Shown here: piece by piece, positions 53,380-62,399 of the stretch
How positions within the stretch are numbered: position 1 is the stretch's first letter
How the letters are laid out: each line of letters begins with the position of its first letter
Source of the DNA: M55B177 sp034722275
Lineage (GTDB): Bacteria > Chloroflexota > Dehalococcoidia > GIF9 > AB-539-J10
DNA length: 64,000 nucleotides
Direction of reading: 5' to 3'
NCBI GenBank assembly: GCA_034722275.1
Contig: JAYENW010000012.1
Coordinates: forward strand, 1 to 64,000
Notes under the pieces: model-generated
What the model was told of the DNA's origin: nothing
Databases searched by the model: none
Seen by the model: only the letters and a program-made list of their open reading frames with translations
Made by a program: the position numbers and the translations under genes

Positions 53380-54258
53380 TTGTTCAGCAAGTTTAAAAAA
53401 AAGGAAACCTGGCTTGGCAAAATATCACGCCTTTTCGACCGGGACTCCGTCGGAGAGGAAACCTGGAATGAACTGGAGGAGCTGCTCATCCTCGATGATG
53501 TTGGCACAGAAACCACGAGTAAACTCCTGGATAAAGTCAAGCGGCGCATCAAAGCCGAAAAACTGCTGGAGCCTTCACAGATAAAGGCAGCCTTAAAAGA
53601 AGAGATGATCAACCTGCTCAATGTGCCCAGGAGCGAACCATCCACCGCAACCACCAATATCATCCTTGTAGTCGGGGTCAACGGCTCGGGCAAGACCACC
53701 AGCATCGCCAAACTGGCTTACAGCTATACCTCTCAGGGCAAAAGAGTTATCCTGGCGGCAGCCGATACCTTCAGAGCGGCTGCTGTTGAACAGCTCCAAT
53801 ACTGGGGCGAAAAAGTGGGAGCCGAAGTTATCGCCCATAAACCTGGTGGCGACCCGGCAGCAGTTGCCTTCGATGCCATCGAGGCAGCCTATAGCCGCGG
53901 CGTCCCGGTGGTGATTATTGACACCGCGGGGCGTCTTCACACCAAATCCAATTTGATGGAGGAACTCAAGAAGATCAAGAGAGTGGCCTCCAGGCATGAT
54001 GCCTCAGCTCCTCATCAGATTTTATTGGTGTTAGATGCCACTACAGGACAGAATGGCTTGACCCAGGCCAGATATTTCACTCAAACTGTAGGCGTAAGCG
54101 ACATCTTTTTGGCCAAACTGGACAGCGCGGCTAAGGGGGGGATAGTATTTGCTATCTGTGATGAATTGAATATACCCATCACTTACATAGGAAGCGGCGA
54201 AAAACTGCACGACATCGCCTTTTTCGACGCTGAAACATTTGTCGATGCTATCTTATAA
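53380..54258 (+). CDS. ftsY: Signal recognition particle receptor FtsY
   Basis: A 292-residue SRP receptor GTPase with a short basic N-terminus and NG domain. G1 GVNGSGKTT, DTFRAAA, G3 DTAGRLHTKSNL and G4-like AKLDSAAKGG (usually TKLDGTAKGG) are present. It docks ribosome-SRP complexes at the membrane. The start is TTG 53380 with GAAGGA 5-6 bases upstream. No long acidic A domain is present. Confidence 0.95.
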   Translation: MFSKFKKKETWLGKISRLFDRDSVGEETWNELEELLILDDVGTETTSKLLDKVKRRIKAEKLLEPSQIKAALKEEMINLLNVPRSEPSTATTNIILVVGVNGSGKTTSIAKLAYSYTSQGKRVILAAADTFRAAAVEQLQYWGEKVGAEVIAHKPGGDPAAVAFDAIEAAYSRGVPVVIIDTAGRLHTKSNLMEELKKIKRVASRHDASAPHQILLVLDATTGQNGLTQARYFTQTVGVSDIFLAKLDSAAKGGIVFAICDELNIPITYIGSGEKLHDIAFFDAETFVDAIL

Positions 54259-54291
54259 GGATAGCTTTAATGAAACGAGGAGGCTGCTGAC

Positions 54292-55698
54292 ATGGACAAT
54301 CAAACAACGAAACCTGCTGCACACATAGAAAGGAAGCTGCCTTTGGAAGATGGAACTGTATATAGCCGAAGAAAAGGCCTCCAGCCATTTTCCGTGCCTC
54401 CGCTAGAGGATTATATTCCTTTAGTGGGTGAAGAGAAGATAGATAAGCTGAACACGCTTACTCGAAAACTCAAGGGCATAAAGATACTGGAGGTCAACTC
54501 AACAGCGGTAGGCGGTGGTGTAGCTGAAATGCTTTATTCTCAGGTGCCGTTTTTGAATCAACTTGGGATAGAAGATGAGTGGAAGGCGGTGCGGGGCACA
54601 GCAGCATTTTATGAGGTGACCAAGACACTCCACAACCTTCTGCAGGGTAAGACGGGAACTCTTACTGCTGATATGATAAAGGTTTATTATCACACGCTCC
54701 TGGAGACTGCAGAACTCTATCATGAAGACCATAATAGATATGGGCCAGATATGGAAATTATCCATGACCCTCAGCCACTCGGCCTGGCGCGCTATTTAAA
54801 GAGAGCGAATGAAAAGTGGCTGTGGAGAAGCCATATCGATGTAGAAGAGGCAACTCTGGAAGCCAATCCGGTATTATGGGAATTCATCACTTTCTGGGCG
54901 GATTTTTATGACGGTGTCATGTTCTCCGGTGCCCATTACATAATAGATTGCTGGCCGCTGCGAAAGTACATCAGCCCTCCTTTCATTGATCCCCTCTCTA
55001 TTAAAAACAAAGAGTTAAGTCCTGATGAAATCGCCGAAGTATTACGGAAATATGACATAGACCCCAAGATACCCATATTAGCTCAGATAGGCAGGTTTGA
55101 CCCCTGGAAAGGCATTGATACCACCATCAGTGCCTTCAAAATTGCCCGCAGGGAGAAAGAGTGTCAGTTGATAGCAGCGGGCAACATGGCTGCCGATGAC
55201 CCTGAGGGAGAAGGAATCTTCGACCAGGTCTGCGAGGAGACAAAAGGCGAACCTGACATTCACATTATCAGGCTCCCGGATGATGTAGCGGTTAATGCCC
55301 TGGAGGTCAACGCCCTGCAGAGAGCTGCGCGGATAATATTGCAGCCTTCCACCAGGGAGGGGTTCGGCCTGGTCATCACCGAGGCTATGTGGAAAGGAAA
55401 ACCTGTGATAACCAGAGAGGTGGGATCGATTCCCATCCAGGTCAGAGATAGGGAAACGGGATTTTTTATCACTTCAGCCAAAAAAGCAGCCAAAAAAATA
55501 ATCCGTCTGTTGGAAAATCCAGAGGAGGCAGAAGCGGTGGGAAGGAAAGCTCATGAATATGTAAGAGACCACTTCTTGATGCCTGATAGAGTTGCTGACT
55601 ATTTGAGAGTCGCCAACTACTTCATAAATGGCGAACTGGATGAGGCCTCTATAATCAGCTACCATCCCTGGTACAAGCTGAGCAAAAGGAGACACTAA
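54292..55698 (+). CDS. TreT-like trehalose synthase, GT4 glycosyltransferase
   Basis: A 468-residue GT-B fold glycosyltransferase of family 4. LEVNSTAVGGGVAEML and the acceptor region EIIHDPQPLGLARYL, then IGRFDPWKGIDTTISAFK, and the C-terminal STREGFGLVITEAMWKGKPVI (EX7E) are typical of TreT, which joins NDP-glucose and glucose into trehalose; some relatives are trehalose phosphorylases. GAGGAGG precedes the ATG. It may supply a compatible solute. It follows ftsY and lies directly before lgt, with no gap. Confidence 0.85.
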   Translation: MDNQTTKPAAHIERKLPLEDGTVYSRRKGLQPFSVPPLEDYIPLVGEEKIDKLNTLTRKLKGIKILEVNSTAVGGGVAEMLYSQVPFLNQLGIEDEWKAVRGTAAFYEVTKTLHNLLQGKTGTLTADMIKVYYHTLLETAELYHEDHNRYGPDMEIIHDPQPLGLARYLKRANEKWLWRSHIDVEEATLEANPVLWEFITFWADFYDGVMFSGAHYIIDCWPLRKYISPPFIDPLSIKNKELSPDEIAEVLRKYDIDPKIPILAQIGRFDPWKGIDTTISAFKIARREKECQLIAAGNMAADDPEGEGIFDQVCEETKGEPDIHIIRLPDDVAVNALEVNALQRAARIILQPSTREGFGLVITEAMWKGKPVITREVGSIPIQVRDRETGFFITSAKKAAKKIIRLLENPEEAEAVGRKAHEYVRDHFLMPDRVADYLRVANYFINGELDEASIISYHPWYKLSKRRH

Positions 55699-56547
55699 AC
55701 GCTAACTATCAGCATAGACCCGCTTGCTTTCTCCATCGGACCACTTATGGTGCGGTGGTATGGCATCATGGTAGCCCTGGCAGTCATAGTGCTGCTAGCC
55801 ATTACCATTCGTGAAACAAAGAAACTTGCCATTTCCCAGGACCTTGTTCTCAATCTTTTCCTCTGGGGGATTGTTGGCGGCTTTATCGGTGGGAGGTTGG
55901 TACACATCATTGACCAGTGGTCTTACTACATGGCCAACCCCACAGAGATAATCGGCTCTGCCGGTCTGGCTCTATATGGAACTATTCTGGGTGCTCTTCT
56001 AGCCGTATGGATATATATGCGCGTGAAGAGATTCCCTTTCCCAGGGTTAAGCGGTGTCGGCGACGCCGTAGCTGTTGCCGCGCCTCTGGCTCAAGCCATA
56101 GGCAGACTTGGCTGCACACTGAATGGCTGCTGCTTTGGCAAGCTCAGCCCCTTCGATTCTTTCCCCGGAGCGGTGGTTTATTCTCCTCGCGATACTATTC
56201 CTCACCAATACTGGGGTGTGCCACTCTACCCCACACAAATCTATTTCCTGGTATGGAATCTGCTCGTCTTCGCCATTATATGGAAGCTGCGCGGCAGGCT
56301 CAAACCACAAGGCTCACTCTTTTTCCTTTATCTTTGCCTTTATGCCGCCGGCGATTTCGGCTTAAGGTTTCTCCGCTATGCTGACACATCGTATCTCTGG
56401 GGACTCCAGCAGGGACAGCTCATCAGTCTGGCGATATTAGTGGTAGCGGTGCCCTGGCTGATTATCAGGATGCGCAGATTTCGGCGTAGCGCCTTGACTA
56501 CAGAGTCTGCTAGCGAAGCTGACTGGGGGCAAAATCAAGGAGGTTGA
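55699..56547 (+). CDS. lgt: Prolipoprotein diacylglyceryl transferase with apparent ACG start
   Basis: A membrane enzyme that attaches diacylglycerol to the lipobox Cys. The signature GRLGCTLNGCCFGKLS and RFLRYAD are present, with seven hydrophobic segments. The first ATG (55747) gives 266 residues, but in-frame sequence upstream, LTISIDPLAFSIGPL, is the conserved Lgt N-terminus. That frame begins right after the previous stop with ACG (55699), 6 bases after AAGGAGA. So either ACG is used as start or an ATG has mutated (or been misread). The 3' end overlaps the convergent recJ by 38 bases. Confidence 0.9.
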   Translation, partial: TLTISIDPLAFSIGPLMVRWYGIMVALAVIVLLAITIRETKKLAISQDLVLNLFLWGIVGGFIGGRLVHIIDQWSYYMANPTEIIGSAGLALYGTILGALLAVWIYMRVKRFPFPGLSGVGDAVAVAAPLAQAIGRLGCTLNGCCFGKLSPFDSFPGAVVYSPRDTIPHQYWGVPLYPTQIYFLVWNLLVFAIIWKLRGRLKPQGSLFFLYLCLYAAGDFGLRFLRYADTSYLWGLQQGQLISLAILVVAVPWLIIRMRRFRRSALTTESASEADWGQNQGG

Positions 56548-58192
56548 GACGCAGCACTTCCTCTTTATTCCACCAGGTCTTTTCCACATTATACACAACG
56601 TCTAAATGAGACGGAATCTCTTCCTGAGGCTTGGCTAAATTAAAAGCCACTGCTCTCCAGACTGCACTACCCTGCTTGATTTTCAGCTCCAGATGTTTGC
56701 CTTTATTGCCAAGGCTGCGCTGTTCAACTACTTCGACATCGCGGCTGAGGAAAGTGGGCACAGGATTCGCTTGGCCAAAGGGAGCAAGTTTTTGAATCAT
56801 GCTCAGGGTATCATTGTCAAAAGTAGACAAGGGAACCTCAGCATCAATGACCAATGACGGATGCAAATCAATATGCCCCAGTTGCTTTTGTGCTAACTTC
56901 ATGACTTTTTCCTGCAGCTCGGGCAGATTTTGTCGTGCCAGCGTGAAGCCAGCAGCCAGTGGATGACCACCAAAGGTGATAAGCAATTTGCGGTATTTCT
57001 CTAAAGCGGCGGCAATGTTGAATTCAGGTATGCTGCGGCAGCTACCGCGACATGTCTCAGGACCGAGGCTGAGAACGATAGCTGGCTTGTGAAATTCTTC
57101 CATCAATCTGCCGGCAGCAAGCCCGATAATTCCCAGTGGATAGCTTTCATCACCCTCTATGAGCAGGGGAAGATGAGTTCGGTCAGCTAATCTCCCCTTT
57201 ACTTTTTGCATGACTTCATCGGTCAGATGCTGCCGTTCAATATTCTTTTGCTCCAGCTCCCTGGCCAGAGAGCAGGCTTCTGCTGATGATTGGGCAACGA
57301 GTAATTTATAGCTGGTGGAGGCACTATCGACCCTGCTAGCAGCATTAAGGCGAGGTGCTAAAACCCAGGAAATATGCTGAGAACAGATGTCACCAGGCCT
57401 CAGTCCCGCCACACTAATCAACTCCTGAAGTCCTACACGCCGGGTATTATTGAGCACCTTTATTCCTTCCTTAGTCAGGTAGCGATTTTCACCCACCAGA
57501 GGCACCATATCGGCGACAGTACCCAAAGCCACCAGGTCCAACATCTCATTCAAAGAGCCTGCCCTGGGGTGTTTATATAGCAATGCCTGCAGAAATTTAA
57601 AAGCAACCCCAACGCCAGCCAGATCGGGAAAAGGATAGCCTGAATCAGCCCGTTTGGGATCGATCACCGCTATAGCTCGAGGCAAGATTTTTGAAGGAAC
57701 ATGGTGGTCGGTAATAATCATGTCCATGCCCATTTTCCGTGCCTTTTTCACTTCCTGGTAGTCAGTAACGCCACAGTCAACCGTGATTATAAGACCGATT
57801 CCCTGGTCATGAAGTTTCTCCATAGCTGCTAATTTCAGCCCATGACCTTCATTATGGCGGTCAGGCAGGTAAGGAACAGCAGCGGCGCCCAGCCAGGATA
57901 GTCCCTCAACAAGAACGACTGTAGCTGTAATGCCATCAACATCAAAATCGCCATAAACAGCAATCTTTTCTCCCGAAAGCAAAGCTTTGTATACCCTGTT
58001 CACAGCCGGAGCTATATCGGGAAGCAAGAAAGGACTGGCGGCAAGCTTATCATCGCTTGTTAAAAACAAGTCCATCTCATCCAGCTTGATGCCACGATTA
58101 TAAAAAAGCTGGGCAATCAACGCCGGAATACCAGAAGCGCTCTGATATTCCTCTGGCGCCGCAGTCAAAATCTGCCACTGGTTCGACTTCAT
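56510..58192 (-). CDS. recJ: Single-stranded DNA exonuclease RecJ
   Basis: A 560-residue DHH-family 5'-3' exonuclease for recombination and repair. Motifs: VYGDFDVDGITATVVL, VDCGVTDY, TDHHVPS, and the DHHA1 motif FGGHPLAAGFTL. The C-terminal OB fold (FLSRDVEVVEQRSLGNKGKH) is present. ATG 58192 is preferred to TTG 58213. Typical length for the family. Confidence 0.95.
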   Translation of the reverse strand: MKSNQWQILTAAPEEYQSASGIPALIAQLFYNRGIKLDEMDLFLTSDDKLAASPFLLPDIAPAVNRVYKALLSGEKIAVYGDFDVDGITATVVLVEGLSWLGAAAVPYLPDRHNEGHGLKLAAMEKLHDQGIGLIITVDCGVTDYQEVKKARKMGMDMIITDHHVPSKILPRAIAVIDPKRADSGYPFPDLAGVGVAFKFLQALLYKHPRAGSLNEMLDLVALGTVADMVPLVGENRYLTKEGIKVLNNTRRVGLQELISVAGLRPGDICSQHISWVLAPRLNAASRVDSASTSYKLLVAQSSAEACSLARELEQKNIERQHLTDEVMQKVKGRLADRTHLPLLIEGDESYPLGIIGLAAGRLMEEFHKPAIVLSLGPETCRGSCRSIPEFNIAAALEKYRKLLITFGGHPLAAGFTLARQNLPELQEKVMKLAQKQLGHIDLHPSLVIDAEVPLSTFDNDTLSMIQKLAPFGQANPVPTFLSRDVEVVEQRSLGNKGKHLELKIKQGSAVWRAVAFNLAKPQEEIPSHLDVVYNVEKTWWNKEEVLRLNLLDFAPSQLR

Positions 58193-58366
58193 CTGTAGTC
58201 TGACCCCTCTCAATTAGAAGTTGTTAAATATATCACAGAGTCTACTTTTGGCAAAGCTGTTGAGAATAATGGCCACCAAAAAACTCACAATAGCCCAAAT
58301 AAGCTAAAGATTTCGCTCCCGAGGCCTCTTTTCAGGTCAGCGCAACATACTGCGCTTCTGCCAGCC

Positions 58367-59173
58367 TCACTGCAGCAGGGTGCCCTGATTGTGTTGAATG
58401 TCCTTGATACAATAACTGAAGACACCAGCAGGGGCGGCAACTTCAACTGTCTGCCCTTTTTCTTTGTTCAAAAGCATCTTGCCCAGAGGTGAAGCAATAG
58501 AAAGCTTGCCCTTGATAGGATTCGCCTCACGGGGGTCAACCATGATGTAGCTCAGTTTCCTGTCTGATGATAAATCGCAGAGCACTACCCTGTCTCCTAT
58601 TTCCACCTTTGCTGTGTTCTGGCTTTCATCCATGATTTTGGCCATCTTCAAGGTGGACTCCAGTTCCTCGATTCTTCCTTGTAAACGGGATTTCTCTTCT
58701 CTGGCTGCCGCCAAGGGGGCATTTTCCCGAAAATCTTTATCAGCCGCTGCTTTTTGTATCTCTTCAACCACATTAGAGCGCTGGGCCTTCAGTCTCACAA
58801 GCTCCGCCTTCAGCCTGGCGCACCCTTCTGCAGTCAGAACAGCCTGTTCCTGATGATTGTGGCTAAAGGCAGCTATCTTCAGAATCGCTTTTTTCGGCCG
58901 GGCATGAGGAGCCAGATTGACTTTCGTAAATCCCTTTTTCCTGATGTATATCAGGAAAAACCTGACCGCTTTTACCTCCGAGGGGGTAATTTGTTCAGTG
59001 TAGCTCGCTACATCAGTAGGATTAATCTCTTGTGGCCTTCTCCCCAAACCAAGCCAACGAACAAATTTATATACTCCTTTTTGGGTGGTATCTCTGTTTT
59101 TCTGAGGTAAGCCTGATAAAAATTCTGCCGCTAATTCAGCCAGTGTGGAATTACGAATGGAAACTTCATCCAT
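58367..59173 (-). CDS. GreA/GreB-type factor fused to a recombinase-like N-terminal domain
   Basis: A 268-residue fusion. The C-terminal 155 residues are a Gre factor: coiled coil LTAEGCARLKAELVRLKAQR with tip DFREN, where Asp147 and Glu150 match the RNA-cleavage acidic pair of GreA, then the FKBP-like domain (GDRVVLCDL to SPLGKMLLNKEKGQTVEV). The first 90 residues (LAELAAEFLSGLPQKNRDTT, then FVRWLGLGR, DVASYTEQI, FFLIYIRKKGFTK) resemble the SAM-like core-binding domain of tyrosine recombinases; there is no catalytic domain. It should rescue backtracked RNA polymerase; the extra domain may add DNA binding. Confidence 0.85.
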   Translation of the reverse strand: MDEVSIRNSTLAELAAEFLSGLPQKNRDTTQKGVYKFVRWLGLGRRPQEINPTDVASYTEQITPSEVKAVRFFLIYIRKKGFTKVNLAPHARPKKAILKIAAFSHNHQEQAVLTAEGCARLKAELVRLKAQRSNVVEEIQKAAADKDFRENAPLAAAREEKSRLQGRIEELESTLKMAKIMDESQNTAKVEIGDRVVLCDLSSDRKLSYIMVDPREANPIKGKLSIASPLGKMLLNKEKGQTVEVAAPAGVFSYCIKDIQHNQGTLLQ

Positions 59174-59246
59174 TAACAGATAACAATGATAATATAGGAA
59201 ATGGACGCTGTCAAATTGTTTCTGTATTGTGAGGGAGAATTATCTT

Positions 59247-60392
59247 TTAGTCCACAAGATACGTCCTGGGGATAGGAAAACCATCAAAATGTGAAGCATA
59301 GGAGGTAGTATAGGCACCGGCGGAGGTGATATAGATTATGTCCCCAATATTTACTTCAGGAAGTTCTACTTCAGTCGCTATGACATCAAAGCTATCACAA
59401 GAGGGTCCAGCTAACGTCCACTTAGTAGCTCCATCGTTATTTTCTCTGTAAGTCAGCTTATGCCTTGCGCTGACAAAAGAATATTTGATGCCTCCGACAG
59501 TCTCCATCAAGCCATTAAATACGCCAACATTTAGATAGAGCCACTTTTTCTCATTGCGACCAGCTTTGGCGATAACAGCGGCGACCATCGTGCCCGCCTC
59601 CCCCACCAGGGCTCTCCCCGGCGTCACTATCAGCTCAATATCCCCGGGGAAAGTTTCCGCCACAGAGCTCATAACTAGCCGGGCAATCTCACCAATAGAA
59701 GGAACAGGCTTGATGTACTTGACAGGGAAACCACCACCGATATTCAACAGGTGCAGCTTCAGTCCTTCTTTTGCCGCGGCATCCCAGACCTGACGGCTCT
59801 TCTCAATCGCCCTGACCCAGCTACCAGGTTCTGTACACTGAGAGCCTACATGAAAGCTGATACCGTAAGGTACAAGCCCTCTTTCTTCGGCATGAAGCAG
59901 CAAGTGCGCCGCCTCCTCCATTTCAACACCAAATTTCCTGCTCAGTGGCCACTCACTACCTTCATTGGACACAGAAAGACGCACACAAACCTTGCAGCCA
60001 GGAGCAAATTGAGATAATTTCTCCAGTTCAGCATATGAATCAAAGGCAAACAACTCTATGCCATTGTCACAGGCAAACTTGATAAAAGCGTGGTCTTTGA
60101 CTGGATTGCCAGATACAATCTCCCGGGGCGGGATTTCCGACTCAAGTAAAAGCTCCAACTCGCCCTGAGATGAGATTTCGAAGGCACAGCCACATTCTTT
60201 CAGAAGCTTTACAATGTCAGGATGCGGATTGGCTTTCAGGGCATAGTAAATTTTTGCGCCTTTGAATTTGTCGCGAAACTCGCAATATTTTTGCCTTACC
60301 GCCTCTTTATCAATAATGAGTGCCGGCGTTTTATCAGCACGGGCAATTTGTTGAAGTATTTGCTCTGTACTCGCCTTGATCGGGGTCAGCAA
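59247..60392 (-). CDS. PLP-dependent ornithine/diaminopimelate decarboxylase family enzyme
   Basis: A 381-residue fold-type III PLP decarboxylase. The PLP Lys is in IYYALKANPHP; the phosphate loop GGGFP; the active Cys in GPSCDSFDV; and the end YTTSYASHFDGFP. The CDSFDV form points to ornithine/lysine decarboxylase rather than LysA (CExxD), so polyamine synthesis is likely. The longest frame starts at 60479 within thiC; the likely start is TTG 60392, 14 bases after the thiC stop, with GAGG upstream. The alternative carboxynorspermidine decarboxylase is less likely given size and motif. Confidence 0.88.
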   Translation of the reverse strand: MLTPIKASTEQILQQIARADKTPALIIDKEAVRQKYCEFRDKFKGAKIYYALKANPHPDIVKLLKECGCAFEISSQGELELLLESEIPPREIVSGNPVKDHAFIKFACDNGIELFAFDSYAELEKLSQFAPGCKVCVRLSVSNEGSEWPLSRKFGVEMEEAAHLLLHAEERGLVPYGISFHVGSQCTEPGSWVRAIEKSRQVWDAAAKEGLKLHLLNIGGGFPVKYIKPVPSIGEIARLVMSSVAETFPGDIELIVTPGRALVGEAGTMVAAVIAKAGRNEKKWLYLNVGVFNGLMETVGGIKYSFVSARHKLTYRENNDGATKWTLAGPSCDSFDVIATEVELPEVNIGDIIYITSAGAYTTSYASHFDGFPIPRTYLVD

Positions 60393-60406
60393 TCTCTCAC
60401 AGCCTC

Positions 60407-61747
60407 TTATTTGACATCTATTCCTGGTGTTACTTTGCTGGAGCGGGCTAAATACTTCTCCACTATCGCCAGAGCACAATATTCACCACACATACTGCAA
60501 GTCTTGCCAGCGCTGGGAATCTTGCTGTGAACTTGTCGTGAAAGCTGTGGATCCAGAGACAATTCCGCTTGAGTTTCCCAGTCAAGAGACTTACGCGCCC
60601 GGGACATCCGTTTATCCCATTCCCTGGCACCTTTCACTCCTTTCACGATATCACCAGCATGAGCAGCAATGCGCGAGGCAATTACCCCCTGCTTGACATC
60701 TTCTACATCAGGGAGAGAAAGGTGTTCTGTGGGAGTGACATAGCACAAAAAATCAGTTCCCGCAGCGGCAGCAATAGCACCTCCGATGGCAGCAACAATA
60801 TGGTCATAGCCAGCACCTACATCGGTCACCAGGGGCCCCAAAACATAGAAAGGCGCTCCGCGGCAAAGGCTCTTCTCCATCTGAACGTTGGCTACTATCT
60901 GATCCAGAGGTATATGCCCGGGACCTTCTACAAAAACCTGAACATCAGCCTCTCTGGCACGCTTTACCAATTCCCCCTGGATGATAAGTTCTTCGATTTG
61001 TGCTCTATCGCTAGCATCAGCCAGGCATCCAGGACGCAACCCGTCACCCAGGCTCAAAGCGAAATCATATTTGTGAGCCAGATCCAGCAGGCGCTCATAA
61101 TACTGGTATAGCGGGTTTTCTTTATCATTGTGCAGCATCCAACCAGTAATGAAAGCACCACCTCGAGAGACTATGTCGGTCAGCCTGCCCTGTTCTCTTA
61201 ACCTGGCCACAGATGCTCGAGTTACCCCACAGTGAAGAGTCATAAAATCAACGCCTTCTCTGGCTTGCTCTTCAATTACACTGAAGATCTCATCAACGGT
61301 CATGTTCACGATAGTTCCGTGCTTTTCAATCGCCTCAATACCAACCTGATAAATGGGCACGGTACCCACAGGTACAGGACTGGCATCAATGATGGCTTTC
61401 CTTATAGCAGAGATATCACCGCCAGTGCTCAAGTCCATTACAGTATCAGTGCCAAAATCAACAGCAGCCCCCAATTTTTTAAGTTCCGTGTCCATGCCAA
61501 AAAAGTCAGGTGAGGTTCCTATATTGACATTAACTTTGGTTTTCAGCCCTTTGCCTATGCCGCAGTAAGATGCCAGATTTTTGTGATTGAGGTTGACAGG
61601 AATTACGATATTGCCCGCAAGCAAACCCTGCAGCACAAAATCAGCTTCCAGCCCCTCCTCCTGGGCCACATACTCTACCTGGGGGGAAACAATACCTTTT
61701 CGTGCCAGTTCTATCTGAGTCATTCTACTATAAGACAAATCTAGCAT
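60407..61747 (-). CDS. thiC: ThiC-family radical SAM synthase (phosphomethylpyrimidine synthase)
   Basis: A 446-residue ThiC-family protein, converting aminoimidazole ribotide to the pyrimidine moiety of thiamine. Motifs: NVNIGTSPDF, TLHCGVTR, SLGDGLRPGCLADA, VEGPGHIPLDQI, and the C-terminal iron-sulfur motif CSMCGEYC, spaced Cx2Cx3C, whereas long-form ThiC has Cx2Cx4C. The short form also includes BzaF, which makes 5-hydroxybenzimidazole for cobamides; sequence alone does not separate them here. No TPP riboswitch is seen upstream. First gene of an operon with the decarboxylase. Confidence 0.92.
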   Translation of the reverse strand: MLDLSYSRMTQIELARKGIVSPQVEYVAQEEGLEADFVLQGLLAGNIVIPVNLNHKNLASYCGIGKGLKTKVNVNIGTSPDFFGMDTELKKLGAAVDFGTDTVMDLSTGGDISAIRKAIIDASPVPVGTVPIYQVGIEAIEKHGTIVNMTVDEIFSVIEEQAREGVDFMTLHCGVTRASVARLREQGRLTDIVSRGGAFITGWMLHNDKENPLYQYYERLLDLAHKYDFALSLGDGLRPGCLADASDRAQIEELIIQGELVKRAREADVQVFVEGPGHIPLDQIVANVQMEKSLCRGAPFYVLGPLVTDVGAGYDHIVAAIGGAIAAAAGTDFLCYVTPTEHLSLPDVEDVKQGVIASRIAAHAGDIVKGVKGAREWDKRMSRARKSLDWETQAELSLDPQLSRQVHSKIPSAGKTCSMCGEYCALAIVEKYLARSSKVTPGIDVK

Positions 61748-61856
61748 AATGCCCTCTCCAATGCAAACTTCCTTTTAACCAAACCTCACTGGCTGATTTT
61801 TGCATGACAATCACCTGCTCTCAGAGTATAATTCAGTCACATTATCGGAGGTGAGA

Positions 61857-62387
61857 ATGATCAGAAGTTTCAATGGTAAAACGCCAAAGGTAGCAGAGTC
61901 AGCTTTTATCAGCGAGGCAGCTTATATCATCGGAGATGTGGAAATCGGTGAGAACTCCAGTGTTTGGCCGGGAGCTGTAATCAGGGGGGATCTGGGCAAG
62001 ATAACAATCGGGCATAATTGCGCCGTGGAAGATAACTGCGTTATCCACGCAGGTTCACCCACAACAACAGGTAACCGGCAGGATATTGTCATCGGCAACA
62101 ATGTGCAAATAGGTCATGGTGCTGTCTTTAACGGTTTCAAGCTTGGCAATAATAGCCTGTTAGGTATGAATTGCACTATTTTGCATGATACCAAAATCGG
62201 CGACTTTTGCATCATCGCCGCTGGCTGTGTTGTGGGAGAGAAAATGAAGATTCCCGATAAGTCCTTTGTTGCCGGTGTCCCCGGCAAGATTAAGGGCGAA
62301 GCTTCAGAAAAGCAACTATGGTGGGTACAAAAAGCCCCGGAGGCTTATACTAAATTAGCCCAGCAGCACAAAAAACAAAACCCTTAA
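61857..62387 (+). CDS. Gamma-carbonic anhydrase-like protein lacking a zinc histidine
   Basis: A 176-residue left-handed beta-helix protein of the gamma-carbonic anhydrase/YrdA type, with hexapeptide repeats (IGDVEIGENSSVWPGAVIRG). Zinc ligands of the family are three His. The first (CVIHAG, His64) and second (IGHGAV, His87) are present, but the third, usually in LHGC, is Asn92 (VFNGF). ATG 61857 is chosen over a longer frame because GGAGGTGAGA precedes it. The altered site means carbonic anhydrase activity is doubtful; the fold is clear. Confidence 0.9.
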   Translation: MIRSFNGKTPKVAESAFISEAAYIIGDVEIGENSSVWPGAVIRGDLGKITIGHNCAVEDNCVIHAGSPTTTGNRQDIVIGNNVQIGHGAVFNGFKLGNNSLLGMNCTILHDTKIGDFCIIAAGCVVGEKMKIPDKSFVAGVPGKIKGEASEKQLWWVQKAPEAYTKLAQQHKKQNP

Positions 62388-62399
62388 CCAAGAGAAACA

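Noticed and set aside
61748..61856. Possible TPP riboswitch before thiC (CTGAGAG and GCAGGTGAT on the minus strand)
   Set aside because: Order and spacing of the conserved THI box elements are wrong and the region also serves the divergent plus-strand gene. No convincing fold.
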